Assembly (NCBI GenBank): GCA_030490835.1
Contig: CM059971.1
Span: forward strand, 69,706,224-69,770,223
Reading direction: 5' to 3'
Length of the DNA stretch: 64,000 nt
DNA from: Annona cherimola
Lineage: Eukaryota > Streptophyta > Magnoliopsida > Magnoliales > Annonaceae
The translations under genes and the position numbers were made by a program. The notes beneath the pieces were generated by a model. That model made no database searches, was not told where the DNA came from, and was given only the letters and a program-made list of their open reading frames with translations. Shown in pieces: positions 1 to 12,885 of this stretch (the first letter of the stretch is position 1; each line of letters begins with the position of its first letter).

Positions 1-540
1 AATATCTATCTATAATCAACAACTAGTGTAAATGCATAAGGTTATTGAAAATTATTTTTTTAACTATTAATTCTAAAAGTCTTCAATTCACTTGATTTTT
101 AATATATAAGTTAAATTGATAATTTTAAACATAATGGAAGGTTTGGATCTTAAAAAAATTTTAAATGGGAGTTAACCTAATTTATTACTTTTAAAATTCA
201 ATAATGATAAAATCCTCTACCTCTAACAATTAGATTTTAGATTTTTGTGGCCTACATACATAATAAAAAAATTATGTAAAATGCATATGTGGTCACAGAA
301 AGATAAAGAGGAATGATTCAATTTTTATATAAGTATGAAAGTCTTCATGCTTACCGTTTGTTTTTTAATTTGATAATAATTTTTGTAAAATTTAAATCAT
401 TTATCATATTTATCTATATACATTTATTTTTTACTCCAAAACCACATACTTAATAAAAATCAAATTTTTAGCACTATAGAATTTTTTTACAACCCCTCGA
501 GCCCTAACAAGTAGATTTCGAAATTCGATCATATTCTATT
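1..540. other. AT-rich spacer, no gene seen
   Basis: Very AT-rich sequence with long A and T runs. I see no coding pattern, RNA gene or clear repeat boundary. Confidence 0.6.
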
Positions 541-544
541 ACCT

Positions 545-1064
545 ATATACATAATAAGGGGCTTCATTCTAAGCTACTTAATTTTTTCAAATTTTAAGAT
601 TTTGATTCTTGATGAAAATCTAATCTATTTATTGTATTTAATTTCATTTGTTTAGCTAAAGATCAAAATTCATCCAAATCAAGTATGTATATGGGTCACA
701 TTTGTTGATAAACATATATATTCATATGTAAATACTGAAAAATGCTTAAATCTGTTTATGTATTAGAACGTGATAATACTTCATAAAATCATCTATTCAT
801 ATAGAAATGATATTCTAGACCTGTTAAATATTGAAAATACAACTTTACAATTGATATTTAACATTAACCTATTTTCTTGCATTTATTTTATACATTTATA
901 GGTGGGGCCCATGCACAATGATATTAAATAAATAAAAAGATTTTCAAGACACAGAAATGATACTAAATACAAAATATATGGAGTGAATTTTTTTATCAAT
1001 CATTAATATATTAAAAACAAAGAGGTCACATAAAAGAGAAATTTTGTAGAAGTAGACCTACATA
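545..1064. repeat. Inverted-repeat element, family II (copy a)
   Basis: The left part has an arm with the words TTTAAGATTTTGATTCTTGATGA and an interior 'CATTTGTTGATAAACATATATA...'. The right part has the inverted arm ending in 'AGAGGTCACATAAAAGAG'. The same layout recurs at 4758-5208, 5620-6078, 8922-9402, 9411-9600 and 37405-37925. It is best described as a MITE-like family about 450-520 bp long. Ends are approximate and no target duplication was established. Confidence 0.5.
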
Positions 1065-1261
1065 ATAAGAATGATGTAAATACACATTTGTCAAAAAAAA
1101 TAAAAGTCAAACGATTTAATATTTATGAAAGCTTGAAGCCTATATGCTTACCCTTTGTTTTTTTAATTTCAAAACATTTTTCCAAAAATTTAAACTGTCT
1201 ATCATTTTTATCCGTATATATTATTTATGATTAAATAACTACATGCACCATTTGGATGATT

Positions 1262-1740
1262 TTTTGCATTTTAGACTCTCTAACTTTGTCTATTTGCTTT
1301 TTAGACCTTCAAGTTTGGTCATTTGCATTTTAAATCTTAAAAACTTTAGTTTCTTTGTATTTTAAATCCTTACAAAAAATGGTGTTAAAAATTAAGATTA
1401 ATCCATATAAATTGACATAAATACCCTCCAGTATTTTAAATTAAGAAATTTTTTTATGTTTTAAACTTGATTATAGACTTTCTATATTTGTTTTTGAAGG
1501 CTCTAACAATATCTTCATCTTTAACACAGATTTAAGTGTTTTTTTAAAATATTGGAGAGATTTATGTCATTTTGCATGAATTAACGATAGTTTTTAATGT
1601 CATTATTGGTCAGGTTTAAAAATGCAAATGACCCAAAGTTTTTGGGGTTTATCGTCAACCAAACTTTGATGTTTAAAATGCAAATATGAAAAGCTAGAGA
1701 GTTTAAATTGCAAAAAAAGCTAATTTGGAAGAATCCAATT
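1262..1740. repeat. Foldback repeat with 'GCAAATGACC' arms
   Basis: The left arm carries 'AAGTTTGGTCATTTGCATTTTAAA' type sequence and the right arm its diverged inverted copy ('TTTAAAAATGCAAATGACCCAAAG' and 'TTTAAAATGCAAAT'). The middle, around 1400-1530, is AT-rich. This looks like a degraded long-TIR (MULE- or foldback-type) element. The small ORF here is a by-product and shows no protein family. Confidence 0.45.
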
Positions 1741-1957
1741 AACCATAAAACACAATCACCATCCCATTTACCGACAAATGTTAGTTCGCATTTCAAATCG
1801 GCAAGCCGCAGATGACATGGTAATAGCTCATCACAAAGTTTGGCCGTTGATATCATAATGTTGTACCTTTGAAATTTTGCAACACAAGATCGCCAATTAT
1901 ATACTTATATCCCCTCTAAATAAATTGCTATTCCTCTTTGTTTCATCATCAATTTCG

Positions 1958-2200
1958 GATCTCGGTTTAATGCACTTAGGTGTACTTCGCTTATTTTTTA
2001 AATTTTTTTCGAAATTTTTCACAAATGTTAATTTAAGTGTATTTAACATGTATACCAATTTTTACCATTTTTGGATATTTTTAGAATTTTTTTAGATTAT
2101 TAAAAATCAGTGATATTTTTAATAATTTAATTTCATGAAAAAATGTTCAAAAATAATAATAATAAGTAAGTGAAGTACACCAGGGTGCATTGAATGGAGT
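1958..2200. repeat. Foldback MITE, family IV (copy 1)
   Basis: The left end reads TTAATGCACTTAGGTGTACTTCGC. The right end is its inverted copy, GTGAAGTACACCAGGGTGCATTGAA. The interior contains 'GTTAATTTAAGTGTATTTAACATGTATACC', which recurs in the palindromes at 6826-7114 and 61545-61755. There is no coding capacity. Confidence 0.5.
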
Positions 2201-2204
2201 TCCA

Positions 2205-2885
2205 TCAATTTCAGCCACACCAATCCACAACATTTAAGAAATCATCTTACCTCTCTACAGAACCAATTGGTTATTCCGCAATAGTCGAGGGTTAGCACCT
2301 ATTGCAAGAATTTTTCTCTTACCCTTTTTTGGAGAAATTTTTCTCTTATTCTCTTATTGGCGAGGCAGGCGTCCATCTCAAGCGTTAATTCCTCATCCTC
2401 CGCATCCATGCAGTAGCGTCCTCCCTCATTTTGTCCAATTGGATTAGTCTATAAGCAGATTTCATAGAAAACTTCCCATTTAGTTCTGAGTCCCAAAAAA
2501 CCTAATCCTCAGTATTCCCCTATGGAATACGCATATCTTTTATCACCTCCCAACCTGTATCTGCCACTGCTCTCTTGATTTCAGTCTCCTTCCACATCCT
2601 TCTGTCCTTGTCAATCAACTGTTCTACCTTTGCATTTTCCTCTCTTTAACGAGAGTGGACCCCAGCCATTTGAATATTTCCATTTTACCATTGGTCGCAA
2701 ATAAATTGGACCTTTTCCCTATTCTCGATTCTCCATTTGCATCATTTTCTGAGAGGCTGTAGAGTCTGAAAAGTGCTCCTCCAATTACATGATGCGCCTT
2801 TCCGATTTTTTACTTCCATATATCTCTAGAGGTAAAATACTTAATCCTAGAAATTCAATGGGACAAAGAATGAGATTCTGTCAAT
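2205..2885 (-). pseudogene. LINE retrotransposon fragment (region between RT and RNase H)
   Basis: The minus-strand translation gives, with stops and frame changes, a piece resembling 'WRIENREKVQFICDQW' followed further on by 'NGKFSMKSAYRL'. Both are typical of plant LINE ORF2 proteins between the reverse transcriptase and the C-terminal RNase H, in the zf-RVT region. The same order occurs in the larger LINE near 40.0-40.3 kb, where 'IRFFQDNW' and 'KIQMAG' can be read. There are many in-frame stops, so this is a dead fragment about 0.7 kb long. The borders are approximate. Neither the RT core nor the endonuclease is present. Confidence 0.7.
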
Positions 2886-4300
2886 AGTCTCGAGGCCTAC
2901 TTTTTTTATTGGCACGTCTCAATTATATTACAATCAAGTCTTGATAAATTCTTATATTGTTAATGGGAAGACTACAAGTTCCCAATACACACTCTTAAGT
3001 ATTAAAAAGGAGATCACGCACTCCCAAATATTAAAGCGGAGACAAAGCTCACATACCGAGTTTCAAACCTGTATTACTTACCTAAGAGGATATGTCATTT
3101 ACTACCCGCGCGAGTCACAAGTGGTGTCTCCAGGCCTACCTTGTTACCAATGCATGGTTGATAGCTAATACTTCTATAAACCCCAAGTTGTGGCCTTTGA
3201 AAGATAGTCTTTGCCATGAAATTGAGAAGTTGAAAAAGCCACTAAAATCCAAATCTTCACTAATGACTTTAATCTATATGATTTAGCACCCACGACGTCA
3301 CGTGAAATCATCTATTGGTGGGCTCAACACGTTATGCTGTGAAAAAAAGAGTGATGGCCTCAACCCCACAATCATCCATCCCACTTATACTCAACTAGAA
3401 AGCGCTACTGGTAACAGCCCAAAACTAATTTCCATATTGAAAAGGAGGTAGAGTTCTTAGGAGTTTATTAGTGAATCTAGGCTTAAAACATAGTGTGACG
3501 TATTTTAAAACTAGATGAGTTCTCAAGCCAGAGTAGAAAATATCAGTGTTACAAATGATATTAAAGCAGTTCCCTTCCGGTAGGGTAATGTCACATTGTG
3601 TAGCCCGACCACCTCATTCCACCAAAGATAAAGTGTTATGGCTTACCAAAGAAAAACAAAAGCAACACTTCATATAGAATTAATTATAAATGATGTGAGG
3701 ATTTCATAAGAAAATGTGGTAAGATTTGAAAGTATGCTTATATTTTTTAATAAATGAATATTTGCAAGATGAGCTAAGATTCTTTGGGACAGGATATGAT
3801 GGATCCATCTTAATCTTATTTTTGAGTATGAATTAAAATTTTTGACCCATCTCTATAAGCTGCTCAAAGACCAACCTGCCTCATTTCTCACCTCTATTTT
3901 GTAGCAATAATAATTATTTACATCACTTAAGTGTTACCTGAAGTTCTGTAAAAAAAAATTATCACTAGGAAAAAAATGTCACTAGAAGTACGTTGAAAAA
4001 ATGTTAATTTTCTTTAGGCGAATTCCAGCCATCACGAAATGTAAATAGATGAGAGACTAGTAAATCCAAATTAAGGTGTGAAAACAGTAGATAAAAAAAA
4101 TCCTACGCCCATGAAAAACGTGCATGGGGGACCAAATATTTGAATCCACGTGTATGCATATCATTCGACAGCCAAATTAATGAATGGTGACAACCAATGT
4201 CGTGTGTGAATAATTGCACAAAAGCCAGCGTAATCAAATATAACGGCTGGATCTCATTAATAGATATATCTAGAGTCCGGATTCCATACATTGGGATGTA
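2886..4300. other. Intergenic spacer, unassigned
   Basis: Moderately AT-rich, low-copy-looking sequence. ORFs up to 75 codons exist (for example around 2941-3168 and 4103-4291), but none resembles a protein family. I see no inverted repeat or gene here. Confidence 0.5.
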
Positions 4301-4306
4301 CTAATT

Positions 4307-4757
4307 TACTTCGGTACTCCTATTGTGTTTAGGCTCTACTTTAATAATTTTGCTAAATTCAATTCATTCATTATATTTAACATTATTTATTTTATTTAGA
4401 TACCAAAAATTATCTCAGTCCATAACTTGCATCGTTCTCAAAGTTAACAATCACTTAAGAGCAACTTTAAATCCATTAAAAATGATTTGTTTATTATAAG
4501 GACTAATGAGATCCCAATTTAATATCTAAAATATTTACAATATTCATCCTACTTAGATTAATAATTCAATATAATTTTTTAATATTCTAAAACTTCGATA
4601 TATGAATTCAAGTGATTTTCTAAATTTGTATACATTTTTAGAAGATGTGGCATACGCATACATCCAATTGATATGATTTTTGGTAGTTAAATAAAATAAA
4701 TAGTTTTAAATAAAATAAATGGATTGGATTAAACTAGACGGGAGTATCGTAATTGGA
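4307..4757. repeat. MITE-like element with 'GGTACTCC' ends
   Basis: The left end reads CGGTACTCCTATTGTG and the right end GACGGGAGTATCGTAATT. These are imperfect inverted copies, each followed inward by 'ATTCATTATATTTAACATTATTTATTTTATTTA'. No coding capacity; borders approximate. Confidence 0.4.
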
Positions 4758-5208
4758 ACTTAGAAGTGGAGCCATGTAACCTCCTTAACTTTTAAGATTT
4801 TGATCATTCATGAAAAATTCAACCAATTCATCGTATTTAACATTATTTAGTTATCTAGTCACATTTGTTGAAAGATATATATTTATGTGTAAATTATGAA
4901 AAATACTTAAATCCATTCACGCATGTATTACAATGTAATAATACTTTATAAAATCATTTATATACATAATAGTGATATTTTAGAGAATTTAGTTGTTGAA
5001 AAATATTTTAAAATTGATATTTTAGTGTTAAACCATTTTATTACATTGATTTTACATATTTATAGATAAGATCCATATACAGCGAAGCTAAACAAATAAA
5101 AGAATTAATAATGCTAAATATAATAGATGAAGTGGATTTTCCATCGACTATTAAGATTTTAAATATAGAGGGGGTTATATACAAAAGGATTGTCATAGAA
5201 GTGAGTCT
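4758..5208. repeat. Family II inverted-repeat element (copy b)
   Basis: It starts with 'GGAGCCATGTAACCTCC' and ends with the inverted arm 'GGGGGTTATATACAAAAGG'. The interior is shared with the other family II copies ('CATTTGTTGAAAGATATATATT'). Confidence 0.5.
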
Positions 5209-5619
5209 ACGATATATTTAAGATTTTTTTATCAAGTGTAGATAGACTGCGCTATAATTATCATACGGTCCGCTACAAATAGGCCCCACTTGTTCGCGAA
5301 TAAGAAATTTACACCACTCATTGTATTTAGAATTATTTATTTTATTAGCATACCAATTTTCATCTAAATCTAATATGTGTATCATCTTAAAATGGTACAA
5401 AATTAATGTAGTAATATGATTTAAGATAAATATTAAGTTTAAAATAGTATTTTTCAATATCTAGATCATCTAAAGTATGATTTTTATATGAATAAATAAT
5501 TGTATAAAGTATTATTATATTTTAATATATGTGTGGGGCTCATTTTGTAATGACCTATACCATAATTATGGTGTAGTCCGTCTGCACATGATGGGTACTT
5601 AGATGGTCTCACCTCTATG

Positions 5620-6078
5620 AAACCCCTTTTTCTAAGTAACTCTCTCCATTTTTAAAATCTTGATAGTTGATGAAAAATTCACTTAATTTATTATGTTCGA
5701 CGTCACTTTTAGTATCTTGAAAATCTCTTTATTTGCCCAATATCTGTGTGGATGGGCTCCATTGAAAATCAATGTAATAAAATAGTTTAATATTAATTAT
5801 TAATTTTAAAGTTGTATTTTTGATATCTAAATTGTCCAAAATATCATTTACATATAAATAAATGATTTTATAAAGTATTATTATATTCTAATATATGTGT
5901 AAATAGATCTCGATATTTTCTATAATTTACACATGAATAGCATTATTTTTCAACAAATGTGGCTCATAAACATATTTAATTGAGATAAAACTTAGCCTTC
6001 TAGATAAATAAATAGGGTTAAATATAACGAATGAATTGAATTTTATATCAAAAATCAAAATATTAAAATTTAAAGGGA
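5620..6078. repeat. Family II inverted-repeat element (copy c)
   Basis: It carries the family II arms ('CTCTCTCCATTTTTAAAATCTTGATAG' on the left and its inverted partner 'ATTAAAATTTAAAGGG' on the right) and lies between two family III units. Confidence 0.45.
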
Positions 6079-6825
6079 TATATATATATATTCAGGTGCA
6101 ATTACCTGCACCATAAACTATGATGCAGCTATCTCAAAATAGGCCCCTCATGATCAAAATTTATAATATACTCCCTCATTATATTTATAATTATGTATTC
6201 TATTATCATATCAATTTTCATCCCAATTGGATATGCGTATGGATCCCGTTTGAAAATGATACAAATTCAACGTAATAAAATAGTTTTATGTAAATAATAA
6301 CTTTAAAGTTGTTTATTCAACATGTAAATGAATAAAATTTATATATAAATAAATGATCGTATAAAGTATCAATACAATTAAGTATATGTGAGACCAATTT
6401 TGGGCCAAATGCAGCACTAATTATGGTGCAGGCAATTGCGCCGAAATATATAGAGAGAAATAGTCCAGTGCAGGCAATTTTACCATAAGTTGTGGTGTTG
6501 TTGCCTAAATAGCCCCCATATGATTATAAAATTATAATATACTCTACTCATTGTATTTAAAATTACTTATTCTATTATCATACTAATTTTCATCCAAATA
6601 CGATCTGTGTATGGCCCCCACTTAAAAATGGTACAAAATCAACCTAATAAAATAGTTTAATGTAAATAATAACTTTGAAGATATTTTTTCAACATATAAA
6701 ATATTTTTTAGATAATTTATATACGAACAAATGATTGTATAAAGTATCAATACATTTAAATATATGTGTGGCTCATTACAGTTAAACGCATCATAAGCTA
6801 TGATGCAGGCAAATACACAGTAACA

Positions 6826-7114
6826 TAGGAACTTGATCCTATGCTCCCGGGAGCATTTTTTAAATTTTTTATGAAATTGTTAATCTAAGTATATTTAACA
6901 TGTGTATCAATTTTTACTAATTTTGGAGGTTTTTAAATATTTTTTTATTTTTAAAAATTAAAAAAAATCTAAAAACTCCAAAAATGGTAAAAATTGATAT
7001 ACATATTAAATACACTTATATTAACATTTGTGTTTAAAAAAATTAAAAAATTAAAAAATTATGCACTAGGAGCATTGAACCTCAATGCTCCCAAGAGCAT
7101 AGGATCAGGCTCTC
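6826..7114. repeat. Palindromic foldback element, family IV (copy 2)
   Basis: The left arm begins with GATCCTATGCTCCCGGGAGC. The right arm ends with CAATGCTCCCAAGAGCATAGGATC. The arms continue as inverted copies through 'GTTAATCTAAGTATATTTAACATGTGTATCAATTTTTAC'. The arms meet near 6955, so most of the element is a single hairpin. No coding capacity. Confidence 0.7.
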
Positions 7115-8066
7115 CTAATAACATATCTTATATATATATATATATAGGATATTCAGGTGCAGCGTCACCATACCAATTTTTATCTAAATTCGATATGGGT
7201 ACGGGACCCATCTGAAAATGGTACAAAATCAATATAATAAAACAATTTGATGTAAATAATATTTTTGAAGTTATTTTTTCAACATGTAAAATATTTTCTA
7301 GATAATTTATATATGGATAAATGATTGTATAAAGTATTAATAGATTTAAGTATATATGAAGTCTATTTTGAGCCAAATGCACCTTAAGTTATGGTGTAGG
7401 CAAATGCACAGGAACATATCTCATATATATATATAAATAAGAAATATTTAAGTGCAACTTTACTGCACCAAAATTACAATGTAGTTACCTCAAAATGGGC
7501 CCTACGTGATCATAAAATTGTAATCTACTCCACCCATCATATTTAGAAGTATGCATTCTATTACTAAATCAATTTTTATCCTAATTGGATATGCATATGG
7601 GCTCTATCTAAAAATGGTACAAATTAAATGTAAGAAAATAGTTTGATATAAATAACAACTTTAAAGTTATTTTTTCAACTTATAAACCATTTGTCATAAA
7701 ATTTATATTTGGATAACTAATTATATAAAGTAATAATACATTGAAGCACATATGTGGCCCATTTTTGGTCAAATGTACCGTTAATTACGATGCAAGCAAA
7801 TGCACAAGAAAGGTTCTTTATATATATATATAGAACCACATATATATGGAAAATAATTAAGTGCATTCAGATTGCACTATAATTACGGTGTAGTCTGTGC
7901 ATTGTGGGGCCCATTTGATCATGAATGAGAAATCTACTTCACTCATTGTATTTAGAATTATTCACTTTGTTAGCATTTCAATTTTCACCCAAATTCAACA
8001 TATGTATACGTCCCATCTTAAAATTGTACAAAATATTACGGCGCAGTCCGTCTGCATAGGATAGGT

Positions 8067-8067
<1 letters not shown>

Positions 8068-8137
<70 letters not shown>
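8068..8137. repeat. Compound microsatellite (CT)n(TA)n
   Basis: An uninterrupted CT dinucleotide run is followed after a short GT step by a TA run. It sits at the junction of two family III units. ORFs reading 'YIYIYI' or 'RERERE' here are artefacts of the repeat. Confidence 0.95.
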
Positions 8138-8138
<1 letters not shown>

Positions 8139-8921
8139 ATCCTGTGCAGTTGGACTGCATGTAATTACGGTGCAGTCCGCTATAAAATGGACCCTACACA
8201 TATTAGATTATAATGAAACTTTAAACAATCATTTATCCATATATAAATCATACTTTAGACGGTTTAGATGTTGAAAAAACCACTTTAAATTTGATATTTA
8301 CATTAAACTATTTTATTACGTTGATTTTACACCATTTTAAGATGGGGACTACACACATGTTGGATTTAGATGAAAATTGGTATGCCAATAAAGTGAACAA
8401 TTCTAAATACAATGGGTGGGGTGGATTTTCAATTTATGATCAAGTGGGGCCCAGAATGCATGGACTACACGGTACAGTCGCATGCACTGGATTATTTCCC
8501 ATATATATATATATGAGTTATATCCAAGTGCAGTGCCGTCAAAATGGATCTCACATGATCATAAAATTATAATCTACTCCACCCATTGTATTTAGAATGA
8601 TGTATCCTATTACCATACTAATTTTTATCTCAACTGAACGTGTATGAACCCCATCTAAAAATAGTACAAATTCAACGTAATAAAATAGTCTGATATAGTC
8701 AACAACTTTAAAGTGATTTTTTAACATATAAACGACTTGCTATAAAATTTATATTTGGATAATGATTGCATAAAGTTTTATTGTATTCTAATATGTGTGG
8801 GGCTCATTTTTAGGCAAATGTACCACTGTAACGATGCAATAGCTCTGCATTGGAATAACTCTCTCTCTCTTTATATGTGTCTGTGTGTATGGTTTCACTT
8901 CTGTATAACCAGGTTATATAA

Positions 8922-9402
8922 AAGCGGACCCATGTAATCTCTCAAAATTTAAAATTTTTATCCTGAATGGAAAATTCAATCCATTCATTGTATTTAACAT
9001 CATTTGTCTATCTAGGAGACCAAGTTTTGTCCCAATCAAGTATGTTTATAGGCCACATTTTTTCAAAAATATATATTCATATATAAATTATAAAAACACT
9101 TAGATCTATTTACGCATGTGTTAGAATATAATAATACTTTATATAATCATTTATTCACATAGAAATGATATTTTGAATGGTTTAGTTATTGAAAAATGCT
9201 ACTTTAAAATTGATATTTTAGCATTTTTTATAATTTACACATGTCTATATACATTTTCTAACAAATACGGCCCATAAACATATTCGATTGAGATAAAACT
9301 TAATCCTTAGAAAAATAAATGATATTAAATATAATGAATGGATTAGAATTTTTATCAAAGATTAAAATTTTAGATTTTGAAGGGGTTACATGGGCCTGCT
9401 TC
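8922..9402. repeat. Family II inverted-repeat element (copy d, best ends)
   Basis: The left end reads AGCGGACCCATGTAATCTC and the right end GAAGGGGTTACATGGGCCTGC. The arms stay recognisable for about 80 bp inward through 'AAAATTTTAATC...AATCCATTCATTGTATTTAACATCATTT'. This copy best defines the family. Confidence 0.6.
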
Positions 9403-9410
9403 TATCGATT

Positions 9411-9600
9411 AAGCGGGCCCATGTAACCCCTTCAAAATCTAAAATTTTAATCCTTAATGAAAAATTCAATCCATTTGTTGTATTTAACATCATTTGTTTA
9501 TCTAGGAGACTGAGTTTCATCCTAATCAAGTATGTTTATAGGCCACATTTGTTTATATATATATATATATTCACATGTAAATTATAAAAAATGTTTAGAT
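9411..9600. repeat. Family II element (copy e, truncated)
   Basis: It repeats the left half of copy d, starting GCGGGCCCATGTAACCCC, only a few bases after copy d ends. It breaks off near 9600 after a TA run. Confidence 0.55.
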
Positions 9601-10544
9601 TATTTGCAGACAAAATTCTTGTCGAACAAGGTTGAGAAAAGCCATTTCTAGATAGAAATATGTGATGATATTTGATCATTAATGGCATGCTGGGTCAATG
9701 GAACGAAAATGAAATCATCCAAAATTTAGAAAAATGTTGTTCAATTTAATACTTTTTAGCCACATAGTTGTATATAAATGAATTTGTTTACAATTAATTT
9801 TAAATTTTTAGCTAAAAATACTATGGTTACTTTGGAGCATTGATATTTGGCTAAATGCAACAACTTTTTTACATTAAATGTCATGAAAAATAATATTTTA
9901 AAATATAATTTTGGGCCGGATGCATGGGAGCATATATGTCAACTCTAGTTTTGCCATAACCTTAACTTTAATATCAACTTTATTTGTAAAACTTAAACTC
10001 TTATGATAAATTTATTTTTATTTGTAAAATCTCAACTCCAATTCTGTTTTATGTAAATCTAATCTAGGTTGAAACTTTGTAAATTTTAGTTTAAATTAGA
10101 ACTTGCAAGTTTTTACTTCAAAAAAAAAAGAGTTACAAGTTTAAATGTTCATGTAAATATAAATTAAAAAGTCATCTAATAAAAAATGATAATGTATAAC
10201 TTAATTAAATTAAGGGGAAATGATAGTGTAATATATTTCTCAATGAAATTTTATATTTTCAAGAGCATAAGGAGAACAAATATAAAAACAAATATTATCA
10301 ATATGCACGTAAATATAAATAAAAATGATATGATCTACCTATAAGATAATTCCAACATAATGATTGTCTATTCAAACATAAATATAAATAATACAAAAAT
10401 ATACATACATGAATAAATTAATTTAGGCTATACTATATACTTTGTATTGAATATAAATAAAAATTGAGTTTAGAATCCTGAAGTTGGAGCTTGCTTGAAC
10501 CCTTGATAAAACAAAAATGTATCATAAGTGGTGAACATTTTGCA
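9601..10544. other. AT-rich spacer
   Basis: AT-rich DNA with no recognised gene, element end or RNA gene. Confidence 0.55.
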
Positions 10545-10805
10545 TATTTAAGAGATATTTGGGAAAGTATAAAATTTTTCAATCTAAAACTTTTAGTTTT
10601 CTACTACTACTCTATTTTTTATTTGTTTTTCTACATCTTCTTATATAACTATCCTACTTTCCAATCATTTCTACGCAACTATCCATACATCTAATCTATT
10701 TATTTTAAATTTATTCTTTATATTCTTTATCATTATCTCTATTATATCACATCATTTTCTAATAAATCAAAAACTTTTAGACAAAAAACTTTTCATTAAA
10801 TTTTT
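10545..10805. mobile_element. Degenerate Tourist-like MITE (family T) without clear ends
   Basis: The interior closely follows the family T consensus: 'AAACTTTTAG', 'CTCTATTTTTTATT', 'TTCTACGCAACTATCCATACA', 'TATATCACATCATTTTCTA', 'AACTTTTCATTAAA'. The terminal GGGTGTGTTTGG motif is missing. It abuts the 3' end of the LINE remnant that follows. Confidence 0.55.
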
Positions 10806-10809
10806 TTGA

Positions 10810-12885
10810 TGAAGAAGAGGGCACTTTCCTCCTCCCCTCACCTAGTCATCTACTAAATGCAAGGAGAAAGTGCCCCAAAATCATTCAAAAAATTACATTT
10901 ATCTTTACATGACTCCTGCAAAATACAAGTGGGAAACTCTCCCCCACCATGTACAAGGTCCAATTTATTCTTGTAAAGCGAGCTTGACTAGGTTGTGGAT
11001 TACTCCATTTCCTATCTTACATACATGAGTGAAAATACAACTTCTAACCGAGCATTCACCAGATGGCCAAGAATCGACAAAATCTGTTCATCATGTCTCA
11101 GCCAGTTAATTAACATTAACTAATTACTTTCACAGAAATTTTCTGGTTAATTTAACTATTTCATCAAGTTCACACCTAGCATCATGGGTTTAATTCTCTG
11201 CATAGTGTTCTTGGAAGAAAGAATAAGCTGATAGCATAGTTTGAGATGGCTTGTGCTACTACCTTAATCAAAATTTCTTTCCCTTAGCTAATAGTAACTT
11301 TATTTTCCATAATTGAAGCTTCCTCCAAACTCTTTCTTTGATAGAATGAAATACTTGTATTCTTAATTTACCCATCCATGCTAGTAGCCCCAAATAAACT
11401 TGAATTTTCCTTCCATATGCCCCAAACAAGGACTGCACATCATCTTTGGTACGCAGTTGAGTATTGCTAGTAAAAAAGAAGGTTGTTTTCTCCGTATTAA
11501 CTCGCTGTCCTCAGCATGTAAATAGAATATGCTTCAGATCTTCAATCTCAGACCTTTTAGCTTTTAAGAAGAGTGAATCATCATCTGCGAAGAATAGGCG
11601 TGAAATTTGAGGACCTCCTATACTCATTTGAATCACACTAATTTGGTTTTTCAGTTGTGCATCACGAAGAAGAGCTGAAAGACCCTCTGCACAAAACAGA
11701 AATAGGTAGGGTGATAGTGGATCATCCTGTCTTAGTCCCCTACTGGCCACAAATCTCTCTCATCTAAAACCATTTATCACCACACTATAGGAAATTATGG
11801 AGATACAAGCTTTTATCCACCCAATCCAAATATCGTTGACACCCATCTTTGCCTTAATTTGATATAACTAGTCCCACTTGACTCTGCATATGCTTTGGCC
11901 ATATAAACAGTCCCACATTGCTTTTGACACATGCAATGTTTCATACGCAATTAACATGTTATCTGTGATGAATCTGCCAGGAATAAAAGCACTTTGATTT
12001 TCTGATATGATCCTTGGAAGCAATGGCTTTAGTCTATTAGCTATGATTTTTGCCAAAATCTTGTATATAACATTGCATAAGCCGATAGGTGTGGAATCAT
12101 TCAAACAAACTGGCCCTTGTGTTTGAGGAATAAGTACAATCTCAGTGCTGTTAATGCCTTTAATTAAATCTTCCTTAGTGCCTGATCACTACTCCCCATG
12201 AAGTCCTTGCAAGCTTTAAATATTTCATCTCCACTATCGTCCAATATTTCTAAAAGAAGCTAGTTGGCCAACCGTCTAGTCTCGGGGGTTTCCATGGTGT
12301 CATCTCCCTCACTACTTCTATCACCTTTGATTTTATAGGTGGTTTGACTAATATCTTGTTATCTGCCTCATTGATGCACCTTTGAATTTTTGAAGTTATC
12401 CTTATCGCATCATTAGTGCCGCAAGATTTGTACAACTCTCGAAAATATGTGACTGCTAGCTGTTCTTTCTCTTGCTGATCAGAAATTGTGCTTCCCCTGT
12501 TGTCCTTTAACACCAAAATTTGATTCTAACATCTCCTGTTTGATGCAGTTTGATGGAAAAATGATGTGTTTTGATCCCCCTGTTGAAGCCAGTTCACCCT
12601 TAATCTTTGCTTTCATAAAATTTCTTCGTCTTCTACAAGACCATTGTTCTGCTTCTTAGTTATCCTTATTTGCTCATCCCTTTCATTAGATGGGGTTATA
12701 CTTCTTAGTCTATTCAGCTGTTCCTATTACAATGCAATCTTTGTTGATAGGTTTCCTCTAACCTCTCTATTCCACTTATGTAAAGCATTCCCACATCTCG
12801 GTAGCTTGCGTTTGATGTTTGCAAGGGACACAATTCTGCTAAATTGGCCATCCACCCATTTTTCTCTAATTATGTTAGTTGTGTA
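10810..12885 (-). pseudogene. LINE ORF2 remnant: reverse transcriptase plus RNase H tail
   Basis: On the minus strand a plant LINE (non-LTR) ORF2 can be read from high to low coordinates. A pre-RT segment lies near 12540-12600 ('WLQQGDQNTSFFHQTASN'). Then come RT blocks at 12250-12516, 11868-12104 ('ILAKIIANRLKPLL', '[16 protein letters not shown]') and 11511-11750 ('GLRQDDPLSPYLFLFCAEG', with 'FFADDDSLFL' at the catalytic box). A short RNase H-like tail lies near 10990-11100 ('GNEVIHNL'). The RT blocks are separated by stops and frame changes. Only about 0.4 kb lies between the RT and the RNase H tail, so the zf-RVT region and most of RNase H appear deleted. There is no endonuclease. The element is dead. 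All four LINE remnants in the window lie on the minus strand. Confidence 0.85.

Larger units (their letters stand above)
5230..8860. repeat. Cluster of about eight copies of a 350-bp repeat (family III)
   Basis: Units lie roughly at 5234-5595, 6093-6455, 6463-6822, 7146-7415, 7438-7815, 7853-8070, 8138-8505 and 8520-8857. Well-preserved units begin with TTCAGGTGCAATTACCTGCA and end with its near-inverted copy (TGCAGGCAATTGCGCCGAA). Shared interior words include 'AAAATGGTACAAA', 'CAACATGTAAA' and 'TGTATAAAGTATTA'. The 8138-8505 unit is inverted relative to its neighbours. Several borders are runs of TA dinucleotides. This is a noncoding MITE-like family; ORFs inside are shadows. Two other families (5620-6078 and 6826-7114) interrupt the cluster. 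Confidence 0.65.

Noticed and set aside
7978..8201. ORFs with YIYIYI and RERERE runs
   Set aside because: Microsatellite translation only.
5230..8860. CRISPR-like array
   Set aside because: The repeats are 350 bp long with internal inverted ends and no regular spacers; they are MITE-like and the genome is plant nuclear.
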